Shown here: one piece after another, positions 36,536 through 45,661 of the stretch
Position numbering within the stretch: the first letter of the stretch is position 1
Layout: the number at the start of each line of letters is the position of its first letter
NCBI GenBank assembly: GCA_002364325.1
Contig: DEXV01000008.1
Location: 1-64,000, forward strand
Length of the DNA stretch: 64,000 nt
Direction: 5' to 3'
DNA from: Gillisia sp. UBA3175
GTDB taxonomy: Bacteria; Bacteroidota; Bacteroidia; Flavobacteriales; Flavobacteriaceae
The notes under the pieces: generated by a model
What the model was told of the DNA's origin: nothing
What the model saw: only the letters and a program-made list of their open reading frames with translations
Databases searched by the model: none
Program-made: the position numbers and the translations under genes

Positions 36536-39001
36536 CTACAACTTTATTTGTAGGGTGGTATACCAAGTAAGTGGTTGAGCCGGAATAATTCCCGGTCCAG
36601 GATATCCTGTGGCTCTTCTAGTAAAATAAGAATTGTCCAGCAAGTTATTAATACCCGCCTCCAATCTAAATTTACCCAAAGAGTAGGATGCAGAAAGATC
36701 CATTATTCCATAAGCAGGAATGCTTCCTTCAATTCCACGCTGATTGTCATTTATATCCTGTGGTGCATTAGTGGCATCGGTAAATTGGTTAGATAAATAA
36801 GTATACTGCAACCCTGCAAGGAAATTTTTGTATCCAAAGTTTAATCCGGTCTTGAGATTGAATTCAGGGATAAATTCCACTTGATTTCCTTTAACATTAA
36901 CTTCTTCAGAACTGGTATAATCAGATTTTGTGAATGCAGCATTCACAAAAATATTGAGCTTATAATTTTTTGCAGAATCAAAAAAAGTATTTCTAAGGTT
37001 CCAGTCTGCAAAGGTTTCTAATCCATAGATAAAGGCATCCCCTATATTTCCTCTAAAACGTACAATTCTTCCTGTCTCCTCCATTTCTCCTTGGGCATTT
37101 TCCCTAGTTTCAGGTTTTAAAACCTCACCAATCCTTTTATTGTATTTCAAAGCAAAAACACTAAAATCATAAGAAACGAAATCCTTAAGCCTTCCCCGAA
37201 TTCCAAGATCCGATGTAAAACCTTCCTCATCCTTGATATTTGGATCTACCTGAAAAACAGGATTTATAACCCGTATATCATTAAAGGTAACCGAACGATA
37301 ATTCTGAGAAAAGTTAGCATAAAATTCATTTGTAGCATTCAGGTTATAACTAGCCCCAATTCCAAATAAAATAAAGCTTCTGTCAAACTTCCTGTTATCA
37401 GGATTAGTTTGATTTACTAGAATATTTCCTGCCAGATCCTGAAGTATAAATTTATATTCTCCCTCCGCTTCGGTGTTTATATATTCATATCGAAATCCAG
37501 GAGTAATGGAAAATTTGTTGGTAATGTTGAAAATATTCTCCCCAAAAAAAGCGAGATTCTTATTTGGAAAAAGAAATTCAGATTGCCTTGAATAGTTCGG
37601 AAATTGATCTGTAGCAAAATCGAAATCGGGACCAGTGGTAGCACTTCCTGGCCCCTGTCGCTGGTTATTATTTGCGTCATAATACTTACTTCCCAACAGT
37701 AAAACCGATTCTTCTCCTAAGAAATTATATCTGGTTAAAACACGTGCTTCTGCACCCCAATTAGAAAAATTATCCACTAACAACTCCCTGGGTGCTGTTG
37801 GATCATCTGCCTGAGAAACTCTATTTTCTCGGAATCCTACTGCTTTTCTAGTAGCATCAAGTCCAAAAATATTCAGGCTAAAATCTGTTTTTTCTGAAAT
37901 TTTATGCTGAAGTTTTAGCGCGAATAAATTCCAGTTCACATCAAACCAGTTACGTTCCCTATTGGAAAAATTAGGGTTATCATAAAACTGGGCATCAGTA
38001 AGTCCACCGGGTTGTTGTGCTAAATAATCTAAAAAAGTATACTCAAAACTTATTTTGGTTTTCTCATTGAACTTCCAACCTACATAAGCAAAAGCATTAT
38101 GAGAATCATATTCAGAATTTGGCCTGAAGCTTTCCCCGCTTTTATAATTATAATAGGTGTAATAGCTGAATTTGCCTATAGTACCGCTCAAACTGTTGAA
38201 ACTTGTAAACATATTATAAGAACCTACCGATTGTCTGGAAATAAGTTCTATTTCTTTATCGGGAACAGGTTCTTTAAATTTAAAATTAATAAGTCCTCCA
38301 AACTGGGTGCCGTATTGTAAAGATGCGGCTCCACGAACCACCTGAATTTCCCTTAAAGCTTCCGGCGGTGGTGTGTAATAACTTTCTGGATAACCTAAAA
38401 CATCTGCAGAAATATCATACCCATTTTGCCTCGTATTAAAATTTTGGGTTCTGTTAGGATCCAATCCCCTGCCCCCAATATTTAATTGTAGACCTGCATC
38501 TCCATTATCATAAATATTAAGTCCCACTACCTGGCTATAAATTTGTCTGGCATTGTTTGCGGCCAAATTTCCCGCCACCTTATTTAACAAGACAACTTCA
38601 CTTTTTTTGCCGGCATAAATCGCTGTTCCTTCCACTTTCCTAAGCTTTCTTAAAGCAAAAATCTGCTCTCTACGGTTAGTAAGCAAAACTTCACTTAGAC
38701 TTTCAGCTAAAGGTGATAACCTAAATTCTACAGTGGTATCTGTAGTAATAGTGATTTCCCTTTCTTCAATTTCATAATTATAGCTAAACACGGCAAATTG
38801 GTAAACACCTCCTTCAAGATCATTCATTACAAAATTTCCATTTACCTCTGCTTCTGTCATTTTACCAGTGGTTTTATTCCAAATCTCTGCATTGGAAATA
38901 GGTTCTCCTGTTGCTGAGGAAAGTATTCTACCGCTTAGAGAATATTGTGCATGAGCAAAAAATGTAAATAGAAAAAATATACTAAAGGCCTTTAATTTCA
39001 T
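36536..39001 (-). CDS. TonB-dependent receptor (FecA/CirA-like)
   Basis: 821 residues from ATG 39001, which starts the signal peptide MKLKAFSIFFLFTFFAHAQ. A carboxypeptidase-like regulatory domain (about 20-105) is followed by the plug (VVLLNKVAGNLAAN..., IQVVRGAASLQYGTQFGG) and a 22-strand barrel ending TWYTTLQIKL. It imports a ligand across the outer membrane using TonB energy. The operon partners (imelysin, HTTM) point to iron, haem or another metal chelate rather than a glycan; there is no SusD gene. It overlaps the HTTM gene by 20 bases. Confidence 0.93.
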   Translation of the reverse strand: MKLKAFSIFFLFTFFAHAQYSLSGRILSSATGEPISNAEIWNKTTGKMTEAEVNGNFVMNDLEGGVYQFAVFSYNYEIEEREITITTDTTVEFRLSPLAESLSEVLLTNRREQIFALRKLRKVEGTAIYAGKKSEVVLLNKVAGNLAANNARQIYSQVVGLNIYDNGDAGLQLNIGGRGLDPNRTQNFNTRQNGYDISADVLGYPESYYTPPPEALREIQVVRGAASLQYGTQFGGLINFKFKEPVPDKEIELISRQSVGSYNMFTSFNSLSGTIGKFSYYTYYNYKSGESFRPNSEYDSHNAFAYVGWKFNEKTKISFEYTFLDYLAQQPGGLTDAQFYDNPNFSNRERNWFDVNWNLFALKLQHKISEKTDFSLNIFGLDATRKAVGFRENRVSQADDPTAPRELLVDNFSNWGAEARVLTRYNFLGEESVLLLGSKYYDANNNQRQGPGSATTGPDFDFATDQFPNYSRQSEFLFPNKNLAFFGENIFNITNKFSITPGFRYEYINTEAEGEYKFILQDLAGNILVNQTNPDNRKFDRSFILFGIGASYNLNATNEFYANFSQNYRSVTFNDIRVINPVFQVDPNIKDEEGFTSDLGIRGRLKDFVSYDFSVFALKYNKRIGEVLKPETRENAQGEMEETGRIVRFRGNIGDAFIYGLETFADWNLRNTFFDSAKNYKLNIFVNAAFTKSDYTSSEEVNVKGNQVEFIPEFNLKTGLNFGYKNFLAGLQYTYLSNQFTDATNAPQDINDNQRGIEGSIPAYGIMDLSASYSLGKFRLEAGINNLLDNSYFTRRATGYPGPGIIPAQPLTWYTTLQIKL

Positions 39002-40346
39002 CTTGAAAGGGTAATATAAAAGATTTATATTTAAACGAATCGTCAAAATTGAGCAGGTTTATATCAGGATCTATATAGGGTGCGCTTTTTCTGCCATTTA
39101 GCGCCACGTAATTTTCTACATAAACTTCAATATTTTTATGCCCACTTTTTCTAAAATGTTCAGCAAGAAAATGAGCATATTGCAACATAAAATCGGGTTG
39201 AAAAGACATTTGTTTTTCCTGAAATGGCGTTAAAAAGTCGGAGTTATCCACATAGAATCTTTTTCCGGTTTCACTGTCAACAATTTTAAACTGCGAATAT
39301 CCAGCTTTTTCCATCAACATTACTCTCCACGAAAAGCGAAATCCTTCTTCGGTCCAGAAAAGCTCTCCCGGATAAGCTAAATATCTCCACGGAAGGAAGA
39401 TCTGAATAATGAAAAACACTGCTACTACAGAAAGAAAGATCTGCCTTTTTACAGGCTGAAAAACTAAGCGTAGCGAATTGTCAAATTTCGATTTTTTAAT
39501 TCCGAAGAAACTAGAAATTTTACTGATGAATTTATGGTGTAGCTTCGGACTAAAGAAAATGAGCGCACTCACTATCATAATATATGGGAACATCCCAATT
39601 GGAAATAAAACCCGGGTCATAACGTGGAATAATACTACCAAAAGGAATGCAAAAAAACGGGTTTTTCTCCAAAGTAAGAGGAAAGGAATTGTGAGATCAT
39701 ACAACATCCCACTCCAACTAAAGGCATAATGCACCCATTCCTGTTGCATAAGATCTCCTAGAAAGGGAAGATCATATTTGGAAGGCAGCCAAATCTTTAA
39801 TGGCATTGCGCGTAGCAACCAATCTGAGTTTAACTTGGCAAGCCCAGCATAGAAATAGACAATAGCCAGCAAAAGTTTTAAGGAATCTATACACCAAGCG
39901 GGAATCTGCTGAAAAGCTTTTTTAGGGTCTTTCCACGCATCTAAAGAAAAGTAAGCATTTGCAGGAAGAAAGATCATTAAAAAACTAAGAATACTAATAA
40001 AATAATAATGGTTTAAATAGGTGGTTTTATCCATCAACTCGATGTACGTAAAACTCAGAAAAAAGCTGATTATGAAAAGTCGGTACTTATAACCAATGGC
40101 AACAAAAAAAGCTGATACTCCACACAGCATAAAAATTAAATAGGTGAAATCGCCCAGCGGTTTCAGCCATTCAAATCCATAATAGGAAAAAAAGAATTTA
40201 GGACTTATATAAAGTTTTTCAATCCAGCCATTAAGCCAGAATCTTATTATGCTAGCCAACATCATACTCCCAAAAAACAAACGGAAGACTGCCAGAGGGA
40301 CAGCTTCCGTATAAGAATTGAAATATTTGTTGATCTGAAGTCTCAT
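38982..40346 (-). CDS. HTTM-domain (vitamin K-dependent gamma-carboxylase-like) membrane protein
   Basis: 454 residues. The first about 330 hold many hydrophobic segments with the HTTM fold (PLAVFRLFFGSMMLASIIRFW, MDKTTYLNHYYF, YFYAGLAKLNSDWLLRAMPL). A soluble C-terminal part (about 330-454, EEGFRFSWRVMLMEKAG...) follows, as in the animal gamma-carboxylase. Bacterial members have no proven reaction. It is placed between imelysin and the TonB receptor, overlapping the latter by 20 bases, so all probably act on one pathway. Confidence 0.88.
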   Translation of the reverse strand: MRLQINKYFNSYTEAVPLAVFRLFFGSMMLASIIRFWLNGWIEKLYISPKFFFSYYGFEWLKPLGDFTYLIFMLCGVSAFFVAIGYKYRLFIISFFLSFTYIELMDKTTYLNHYYFISILSFLMIFLPANAYFSLDAWKDPKKAFQQIPAWCIDSLKLLLAIVYFYAGLAKLNSDWLLRAMPLKIWLPSKYDLPFLGDLMQQEWVHYAFSWSGMLYDLTIPFLLLWRKTRFFAFLLVVLFHVMTRVLFPIGMFPYIMIVSALIFFSPKLHHKFISKISSFFGIKKSKFDNSLRLVFQPVKRQIFLSVVAVFFIIQIFLPWRYLAYPGELFWTEEGFRFSWRVMLMEKAGYSQFKIVDSETGKRFYVDNSDFLTPFQEKQMSFQPDFMLQYAHFLAEHFRKSGHKNIEVYVENYVALNGRKSAPYIDPDINLLNFDDSFKYKSFILPFQDEIKGL

Positions 40347-40359
40347 TTATAAAAAAAGA

Positions 40360-41472
40360 CTAATCCCCATCTGAATCTACATAGTCAACACTAATGGAAA
40401 GTGCCTGCATCATATCTACTTTCAGTAAGATAACTTCCTTTTGCAATTCATCAAATGCTTGAAGCATTTCAGTATTATTTGTTTGCACCTGAGATTTTAA
40501 ACTTTGATCCAAACCTGTAGCCTGACTTAAAATAGTACCGAATTGATTATTGATCAAAGTACTTAATATTTGTCCATCTTTCATAGAATCTAAATAATCC
40601 AGATACTGTTTATAACTAAGGCCGGTCTGGTTGCTTCCATAATATTTACCGTTGAAAAAATCCTGCACGCTTTTTACAGACTTAATATATAATTCTCTAG
40701 ATAGATCTTGAGAGTATAAAGCCTCTACATTGCCAGGAGAAGGTTCTCCCGTAAAGACCCCGGCAGGAAAACCAATTTTACCGGATCTAAGGAATTTTTC
40801 AAAATACAAAACGTAATCATTTGTGAACTTATCTACAGAACCAGTACTTGATGAGCTTGTATTATTTACAAAATTATCTCTAAAAGTTCCTTGCCAAGAA
40901 GCATTAACTTCAATTGTAAGGCTATTGATCCTTTTAGAAACATCTAATAAGTAACTTTTATATTCTTCTGAAGAATATTTGCTTACTATTTCCTGGTCAC
41001 TATCCGCCAGCCCGTTTATTAAAAAATCCAAGGCGGGAAAACCCTGCTCATTATAAGTACTAGGAAGTGAAAGATTATAAGACCCACTTTCAATCTCATT
41101 TACCATAGTACTGACATCTGAAGGGTAGGTATTTAAGAAATTTCTGTAGTTTAATTCTTCAGCTTTACCAATTTCGAACATAGAAACCGTTTGAAAATCA
41201 AGATACGCTTTTTTATATGCAGATCTTAATTGCACCAAGTTCTCTTCAGAAGGATTTATTGTAAAAGAATTAGTTTTTTCCTGAAGATCCTGTGTGGAAG
41301 ATGCAAAATTCTCAAAAGAAGGAACAATAATATTATCAGCCCAATTGGCTAACATAGCTTTTCGGTCAAAAGAATTTTCACTTCCACTAATTGGTTCTTC
41401 GCCTCCATTATCTGAAGTGCAGGCAGCAAAAACAAATAGAGCCAAAAATAAAAATTTCGAAATTTTAATCAT
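40360..41472 (-). CDS. Imelysin-family lipoprotein
   Basis: 370 residues from ATG 41472; an upstream extension to 41559 is open but would hide the signal peptide MIKISKFLFLALFVFAAC, whose lipobox cysteine (C18) is clear. The rest is helical: two imelysin-like bundles, with NEQGFPALDFLINGLAD at the place of the family's conserved stretch. The GxHxxE metal motif of some imelysins is not visible. Imelysin proteins are regularly linked to iron uptake. Second gene of the DUF4856-imelysin-HTTM-receptor operon. Confidence 0.88.
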   Translation of the reverse strand: MIKISKFLFLALFVFAACTSDNGGEEPISGSENSFDRKAMLANWADNIIVPSFENFASSTQDLQEKTNSFTINPSEENLVQLRSAYKKAYLDFQTVSMFEIGKAEELNYRNFLNTYPSDVSTMVNEIESGSYNLSLPSTYNEQGFPALDFLINGLADSDQEIVSKYSSEEYKSYLLDVSKRINSLTIEVNASWQGTFRDNFVNNTSSSSTGSVDKFTNDYVLYFEKFLRSGKIGFPAGVFTGEPSPGNVEALYSQDLSRELYIKSVKSVQDFFNGKYYGSNQTGLSYKQYLDYLDSMKDGQILSTLINNQFGTILSQATGLDQSLKSQVQTNNTEMLQAFDELQKEVILLKVDMMQALSISVDYVDSDGD

Positions 41473-41527
41473 AATATTTAATTTTAAAATCTGGGGAAGA
41501 ATTAAATTCTTCCCCAGACGATTATTT

Positions 41528-42736
41528 TTATTCCGCAGCTTGTGCAACTGTGAAACCAAATGCAGAAGCTATTTCTTCAGAAATGCTATCCAAGGTTTCC
41601 GGAGTTACATCCCAAAATCCGTTTCCTGCTAGAAGTTGTGCTTTAAACTCATCTACCTGTGCTTTATTGATATATGGCATGTTAGTGGCAGGATTATTTG
41701 TAAATCTCAAACTATAAATAAATCCAAATCCTTCGGAAAGTTCATGGAAAGCAGATCCATATTTTTCTTCAGCAAGTTCAGTTTTACCTCCTTGCATATA
41801 GTTTACAGCTCTCACTGCTATAATTTTAGATAAATTTTCTCTAATAATTGCTACCTGCTCATCGCGAATTTCATAATTATCAGCAACTATTGCCGCTCTA
41901 CCTTTTTTGAAAGCATCAAAAGTACTGGCTGCTATGCCTGCAAAATCTGGATCGGCATCAACTTCTCCTAAATAATCGAATAACAGTTTATCTTGACTCT
42001 GGCCTAAAACCGAATTAGGATTTGCAGAAGGAATAGATGGATCTCCATATAGATAACCATAGGCTTCATCCCATTTGTGTTCCATTGTTGTAAAATTTGC
42101 TCCATCTTCAACAATTTCATCCGCATTGTTTATCCTGTTATCCCCTTCATCAAGAACTGCTTGGGTTAAATAATTGTTTATAATTTGATCCAGCACAAGC
42201 CCTCCAATTAAACCTTTTGCGAATGCTTGGTTTAATTCAAGACCTTTTCCATTTACATATCTTTCACCAGTTCCTGCGGCAATTTGTCCAGCAACTCCAG
42301 GTTCAGCTAATAGATCCTTGTTTGTTTTTACAACAGTCATTTGCTCTTCAATAAATGCTTCAAAATCAGCTTTTATTTCTGTGCTCTCAACAGTATTTGT
42401 GGAAAAATACAAAGTTGATGCTGCTACCTTAGATTTTACACTTTTTGATGATTCATTTAATGCAGCTGAAGAAAAAGGAGCGTTTTCATTTGAAAACATA
42501 TTGGAAAGTGATTCTGCTGTGGCATTTTCAAAATCAGTGAAAGAAGACAAAATTTCAGCAGACATTTGAAGTCTGGTGGTCTGACCTTCATAATTTACGG
42601 TAGTTGCATTCCCTCTTTCAAAAGTGTAATTTTGTGGAACTTCAACAGTGTTTTCTATTGGTAATTGTGCATCGTCTGAGCTGCAAGAACTTAAAGTTAA
42701 TCCTACGGTGAACGCAATTAAAGCTAATCTTTTCAT
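41528..42736 (-). CDS. DUF4856-domain lipoprotein
   Basis: 402 residues with a lipobox (LTLSSC, C18). The body (PQNYTFERGNATTVNYEGQTTRLQM..., KWDEAYGYLYGDPS, AFHELSEGFGFIYSLR) matches what is called DUF4856, a helical family regularly found upstream of imelysin genes in Bacteroidota; the KWDEAYGY motif suggests a distant imelysin-like fold. Function unknown; an outer-membrane or periplasmic partner in metal handling is the best guess. First gene of the four-gene operon, 55 bases before the imelysin ATG. Confidence 0.85.
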   Translation of the reverse strand: MKRLALIAFTVGLTLSSCSSDDAQLPIENTVEVPQNYTFERGNATTVNYEGQTTRLQMSAEILSSFTDFENATAESLSNMFSNENAPFSSAALNESSKSVKSKVAASTLYFSTNTVESTEIKADFEAFIEEQMTVVKTNKDLLAEPGVAGQIAAGTGERYVNGKGLELNQAFAKGLIGGLVLDQIINNYLTQAVLDEGDNRINNADEIVEDGANFTTMEHKWDEAYGYLYGDPSIPSANPNSVLGQSQDKLLFDYLGEVDADPDFAGIAASTFDAFKKGRAAIVADNYEIRDEQVAIIRENLSKIIAVRAVNYMQGGKTELAEEKYGSAFHELSEGFGFIYSLRFTNNPATNMPYINKAQVDEFKAQLLAGNGFWDVTPETLDSISEEIASAFGFTVAQAAE

Positions 42737-42874
42737 GAATACTTATTTAGACTGAATTAAAATAGTGATTTGTTTCGAATGCAAATATATACACGAAAAC
42801 TAATTACGCAAAACTTATTTAGATTAATTTTAAATAATATTTTTCAATATAAGTCTGAAGAAGTATCGATAATA

Positions 42875-43744
42875 CTAATGATAAGCCGTGAATATTTTAG
42901 TTGCCTCATTATAAGAGGATTCAAAACTGGTCATTTTAATATTGGAATCTGCCTTCTTGGAGTTGAAGTATGAAAGCATTTTTTCGGTAGGCATATTACC
43001 GGTTAATTCATCTTTAGCCATTGGGCAACCACCAAAACCTTGGATAGCACCATCAAATCTTCTGCAGCCAGAAGTATAGGCCGCATTAATCTTTTCATGC
43101 CAGCTAGTTGGAGTAGTATGTAAATGGGCACCAAATTCAATTTTTGGATATTTTGGAATTAAATTAGAGTACAAATAAGAAATAATTTCCGGAGTACTGC
43201 TCCCAATGGTATCAGATAAAGATAAAATACTAACTCCCATATTAGAAAGTTTCTCTGTCCACTCCCCAACTATTTCTACATTCCATGGGTCTCCGTAAGG
43301 ATTTCCAAATCCCATGGATAAATAAGCTACAACTTCTTTATCCTTAGCTTTAGCAATTTCTAGGATCTCCTTTAGTGTTTGTACAGATTCATCTATGGTT
43401 TTGTGGGTGTTTCGCATCTGGAAATTTTCAGAAATCGAAAAAGGATAACCTAGATATTTTATTTCTTCATGAATTGCTGCATCTTGAGCACCTCTCGTAT
43501 TTGCAATAATTGCCAACAGTTTACTCTGAGTATTAGAAAGATCTAATCCTGCCAATACCTCAGCGGTATCCACCATTTGCGGAATAGCCTTAGGAGAAAC
43601 AAAACTCCCGAAGTCTATAGTATCAAAACCACACCGCAAGAGAGACTGGATAAATTGAATTTTCTTCCCAGTAGGAATAAAGGTTTTAATGCCTTGCATG
43701 GCATCTCTGGGACATTCAATAATTTTAATTTTATCCATAGTCAA
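42875..43744 (-). CDS. Hydroxymethylglutaryl-CoA lyase
   Basis: 289 residues, HMGL-like TIM barrel that cleaves HMG-CoA to acetoacetate and acetyl-CoA in leucine breakdown. Start IIECPRDAMQGI (usual PRDGLQ is PRDAMQ here). Metal-binding GAHLHTTPTSWHEK and the active-site loop GGCPMAKDELTGNMPTE with its cysteine are present. Close homology to homocitrate synthases is unlikely given this loop. Monocistronic, with no leucine-degradation neighbours. Confidence 0.9.
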   Translation of the reverse strand: MTMDKIKIIECPRDAMQGIKTFIPTGKKIQFIQSLLRCGFDTIDFGSFVSPKAIPQMVDTAEVLAGLDLSNTQSKLLAIIANTRGAQDAAIHEEIKYLGYPFSISENFQMRNTHKTIDESVQTLKEILEIAKAKDKEVVAYLSMGFGNPYGDPWNVEIVGEWTEKLSNMGVSILSLSDTIGSSTPEIISYLYSNLIPKYPKIEFGAHLHTTPTSWHEKINAAYTSGCRRFDGAIQGFGGCPMAKDELTGNMPTEKMLSYFNSKKADSNIKMTSFESSYNEATKIFTAYH

Positions 43745-43860
43745 AGATACTATTTTACCGATTATATAAAAATAGACCGATTTTTAAAGAAATTTAAATC
43801 AAATCTCTATTTTAACTACTGAAAACTAATATTTTACACAGATAATTCTGTTTAGAGCCG

Positions 43861-44487
43861 TTATATTAATATAAGAAATCCTATAGCCACGAAAACAATA
43901 ATCTGTGTCCATTTTAAAATTCTTCCTGAGTTTCTATGCCTTTTCAAATATTTCGAAATTCTACCGGCAAGCAAAGCCACACCTCCAAAAATAAAAAAGG
44001 CTTGTAGCATAAATAAAAATCCAAGTATATAGAATTGATAAATGGTATTTACCTCTGGCTCCCATAAGAATCCTGGAAAAAATGCCAAGAAAAAAATAGT
44101 AACCTTAGGGTTTAAAACATTCATTATAAATCCTTGTCCAAACAAATTTCTTGATCTTCTAGGTGGATTATTTTCACCAATAGCTATGGAGCTATCACTT
44201 TTGAAAACTTTGTAAGCTAAATAGAAAAGGTACAAGGCTCCAAGGATTTTAATAATTGTAAATAATATAGGAGATGCTTTAATAATTGCGGAAACACCAA
44301 ATGCCACTAAAGTAGTATGTATAACAATTCCAGACACCAATCCTAGCATTGTAATAATGCCAGCTTTTTTACCATTTGAAATACTTTGAACTAAAACATA
44401 TATAATATCTGGCCCTGGGGAAAGGGTAAGTAATATAGAGGCAGTTAAAAATGGAATTAGTTGGAGGAGCATAACTAAATTAATCAT
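43861..44487 (-). CDS. LysE-family amino-acid exporter
   Basis: 208 residues, about six hydrophobic segments, with the family motif LTLSPGPDIIYV (about 20-31) and GFIMNVLNPKVTIFFLAFFPGF. Exports amino acids or homoserine-lactone-like compounds; substrate unknown. Starts 2 bases after the pyrD stop, so it is cotranscribed with pyrD. Confidence 0.93.
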   Translation of the reverse strand: MINLVMLLQLIPFLTASILLTLSPGPDIIYVLVQSISNGKKAGIITMLGLVSGIVIHTTLVAFGVSAIIKASPILFTIIKILGALYLFYLAYKVFKSDSSIAIGENNPPRRSRNLFGQGFIMNVLNPKVTIFFLAFFPGFLWEPEVNTIYQFYILGFLFMLQAFFIFGGVALLAGRISKYLKRHRNSGRILKWTQIIVFVAIGFLILI

Positions 44488-44489
44488 GT

Positions 44490-45512
44490 TTAGTTAGCTA
44501 AAGCTAAAATAGCTTTATTTATTTCCTTGATCAACCCAGGACCTTCATAAATAAAGCCTGTATAAAGCTGAATCAAACTGGCACCTGCTTCAAGCTTCTC
44601 AAGAGCATCTTTCGCATTGTGAATTCCGCCTACTCCAATGATAGGAAATGCATTATTGCTTTTTTCTGAAAGAAATCGAATAACCTCTGTAGATCTATTC
44701 TTCAATGGTTTTCCACTTAAGCCTCCCATTTCAACTTTATTTTCAGACTGCAAGCCTTCTCTAGAAATGGTTGTGTTTGTAGCAATCACTCCCGCGATTC
44801 CTGTTTCTGAAATTATTTCGATAATATCCATTAATTGCTCATCTGTAAGATCTGGCGCAATTTTTAAAAGTATTGGTTTAGATTTCGATTTTAATAAATT
44901 TAATTGCTGAAGAGTATTCAGCAATGTCGTTAGAGGCTCCTTATCCTGAAGTTCCCGAAGATTTGGCGTATTAGGTGAACTTACATTTACCACAAAATAA
45001 TCTACATGATCAAACAATGCCTCGAAGCATATTTTATAATCTGAAACTGCATTCTCATTCGGAGTGTTCTTATTCTTACCTATATTTCCTCCAATAAGTA
45101 CATTTTTATTGGATCGTAATCGTTTAACGGCAGCTTCAACACCTTCATTATTAAAACCCATTCTATTTATAATAGCGCTGTCTTCTTTTAATCTAAACAA
45201 TCGCGTTTTCTCATTTCCAGGCTGCCCTTTTGGAGTGACAGTACCTATTTCTATAAATCCAAAACCTAAAGAATCTAATTCTTTATATAGAACTGCATTT
45301 TTATCGAAGCCAGCGGCCAAACCAACAGGATTCTTAAAGGTAAGTCCGAAAACCTTTCTCTCCAATCTAGGATTATTAAGCTGAAATTTATTTTTAAATA
45401 TTGAAGGAATTCCCGGTATCTTGAAAAGAAATTTAAGAGCATCAAAAGTGAAATAATGCACCTTTTCAGGATCAAAGTTGAATAATATTGGTCTTATTAG
45501 GGATTTATACAT
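44490..45512 (-). CDS. pyrD: Dihydroorotate dehydrogenase (quinone), class 2
   Basis: 340 residues, FMN enzyme of pyrimidine synthesis that passes electrons to quinone. The N-terminal helical extension ([23 protein letters not shown]) marks the membrane-bound class 2. [15 protein letters not shown], the catalytic serine block [15 protein letters not shown], and the FMN-phosphate site [28 protein letters not shown] are all intact. Confidence 0.97.
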   Translation of the reverse strand: MYKSLIRPILFNFDPEKVHYFTFDALKFLFKIPGIPSIFKNKFQLNNPRLERKVFGLTFKNPVGLAAGFDKNAVLYKELDSLGFGFIEIGTVTPKGQPGNEKTRLFRLKEDSAIINRMGFNNEGVEAAVKRLRSNKNVLIGGNIGKNKNTPNENAVSDYKICFEALFDHVDYFVVNVSSPNTPNLRELQDKEPLTTLLNTLQQLNLLKSKSKPILLKIAPDLTDEQLMDIIEIISETGIAGVIATNTTISREGLQSENKVEMGGLSGKPLKNRSTEVIRFLSEKSNNAFPIIGVGGIHNAKDALEKLEAGASLIQLYTGFIYEGPGLIKEINKAILALAN

Positions 45513-45612
45513 TATCAGGAATTTTTACAAAAATAGATTAATTTGAAGAATAGAAGTAATTATTATTACCCAATAAAAGGTTTTATGCTGAAGTTTAAAT
45601 CCTATTGAAATT

Positions 45613-45640
45613 AAAAAAAGCAGCCCGAAGACTGCTTTTA
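45613..45640 (-). terminator. Terminator after the second TonB receptor
   Basis: AAAAGCAG / CTGCTTTT stem with an 8-base loop; on the minus strand followed by a T run. Lies 22 bases past the receptor stop. Confidence 0.85.
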
Positions 45641-45661
45641 ATTATGATAAGAATTATTTAT

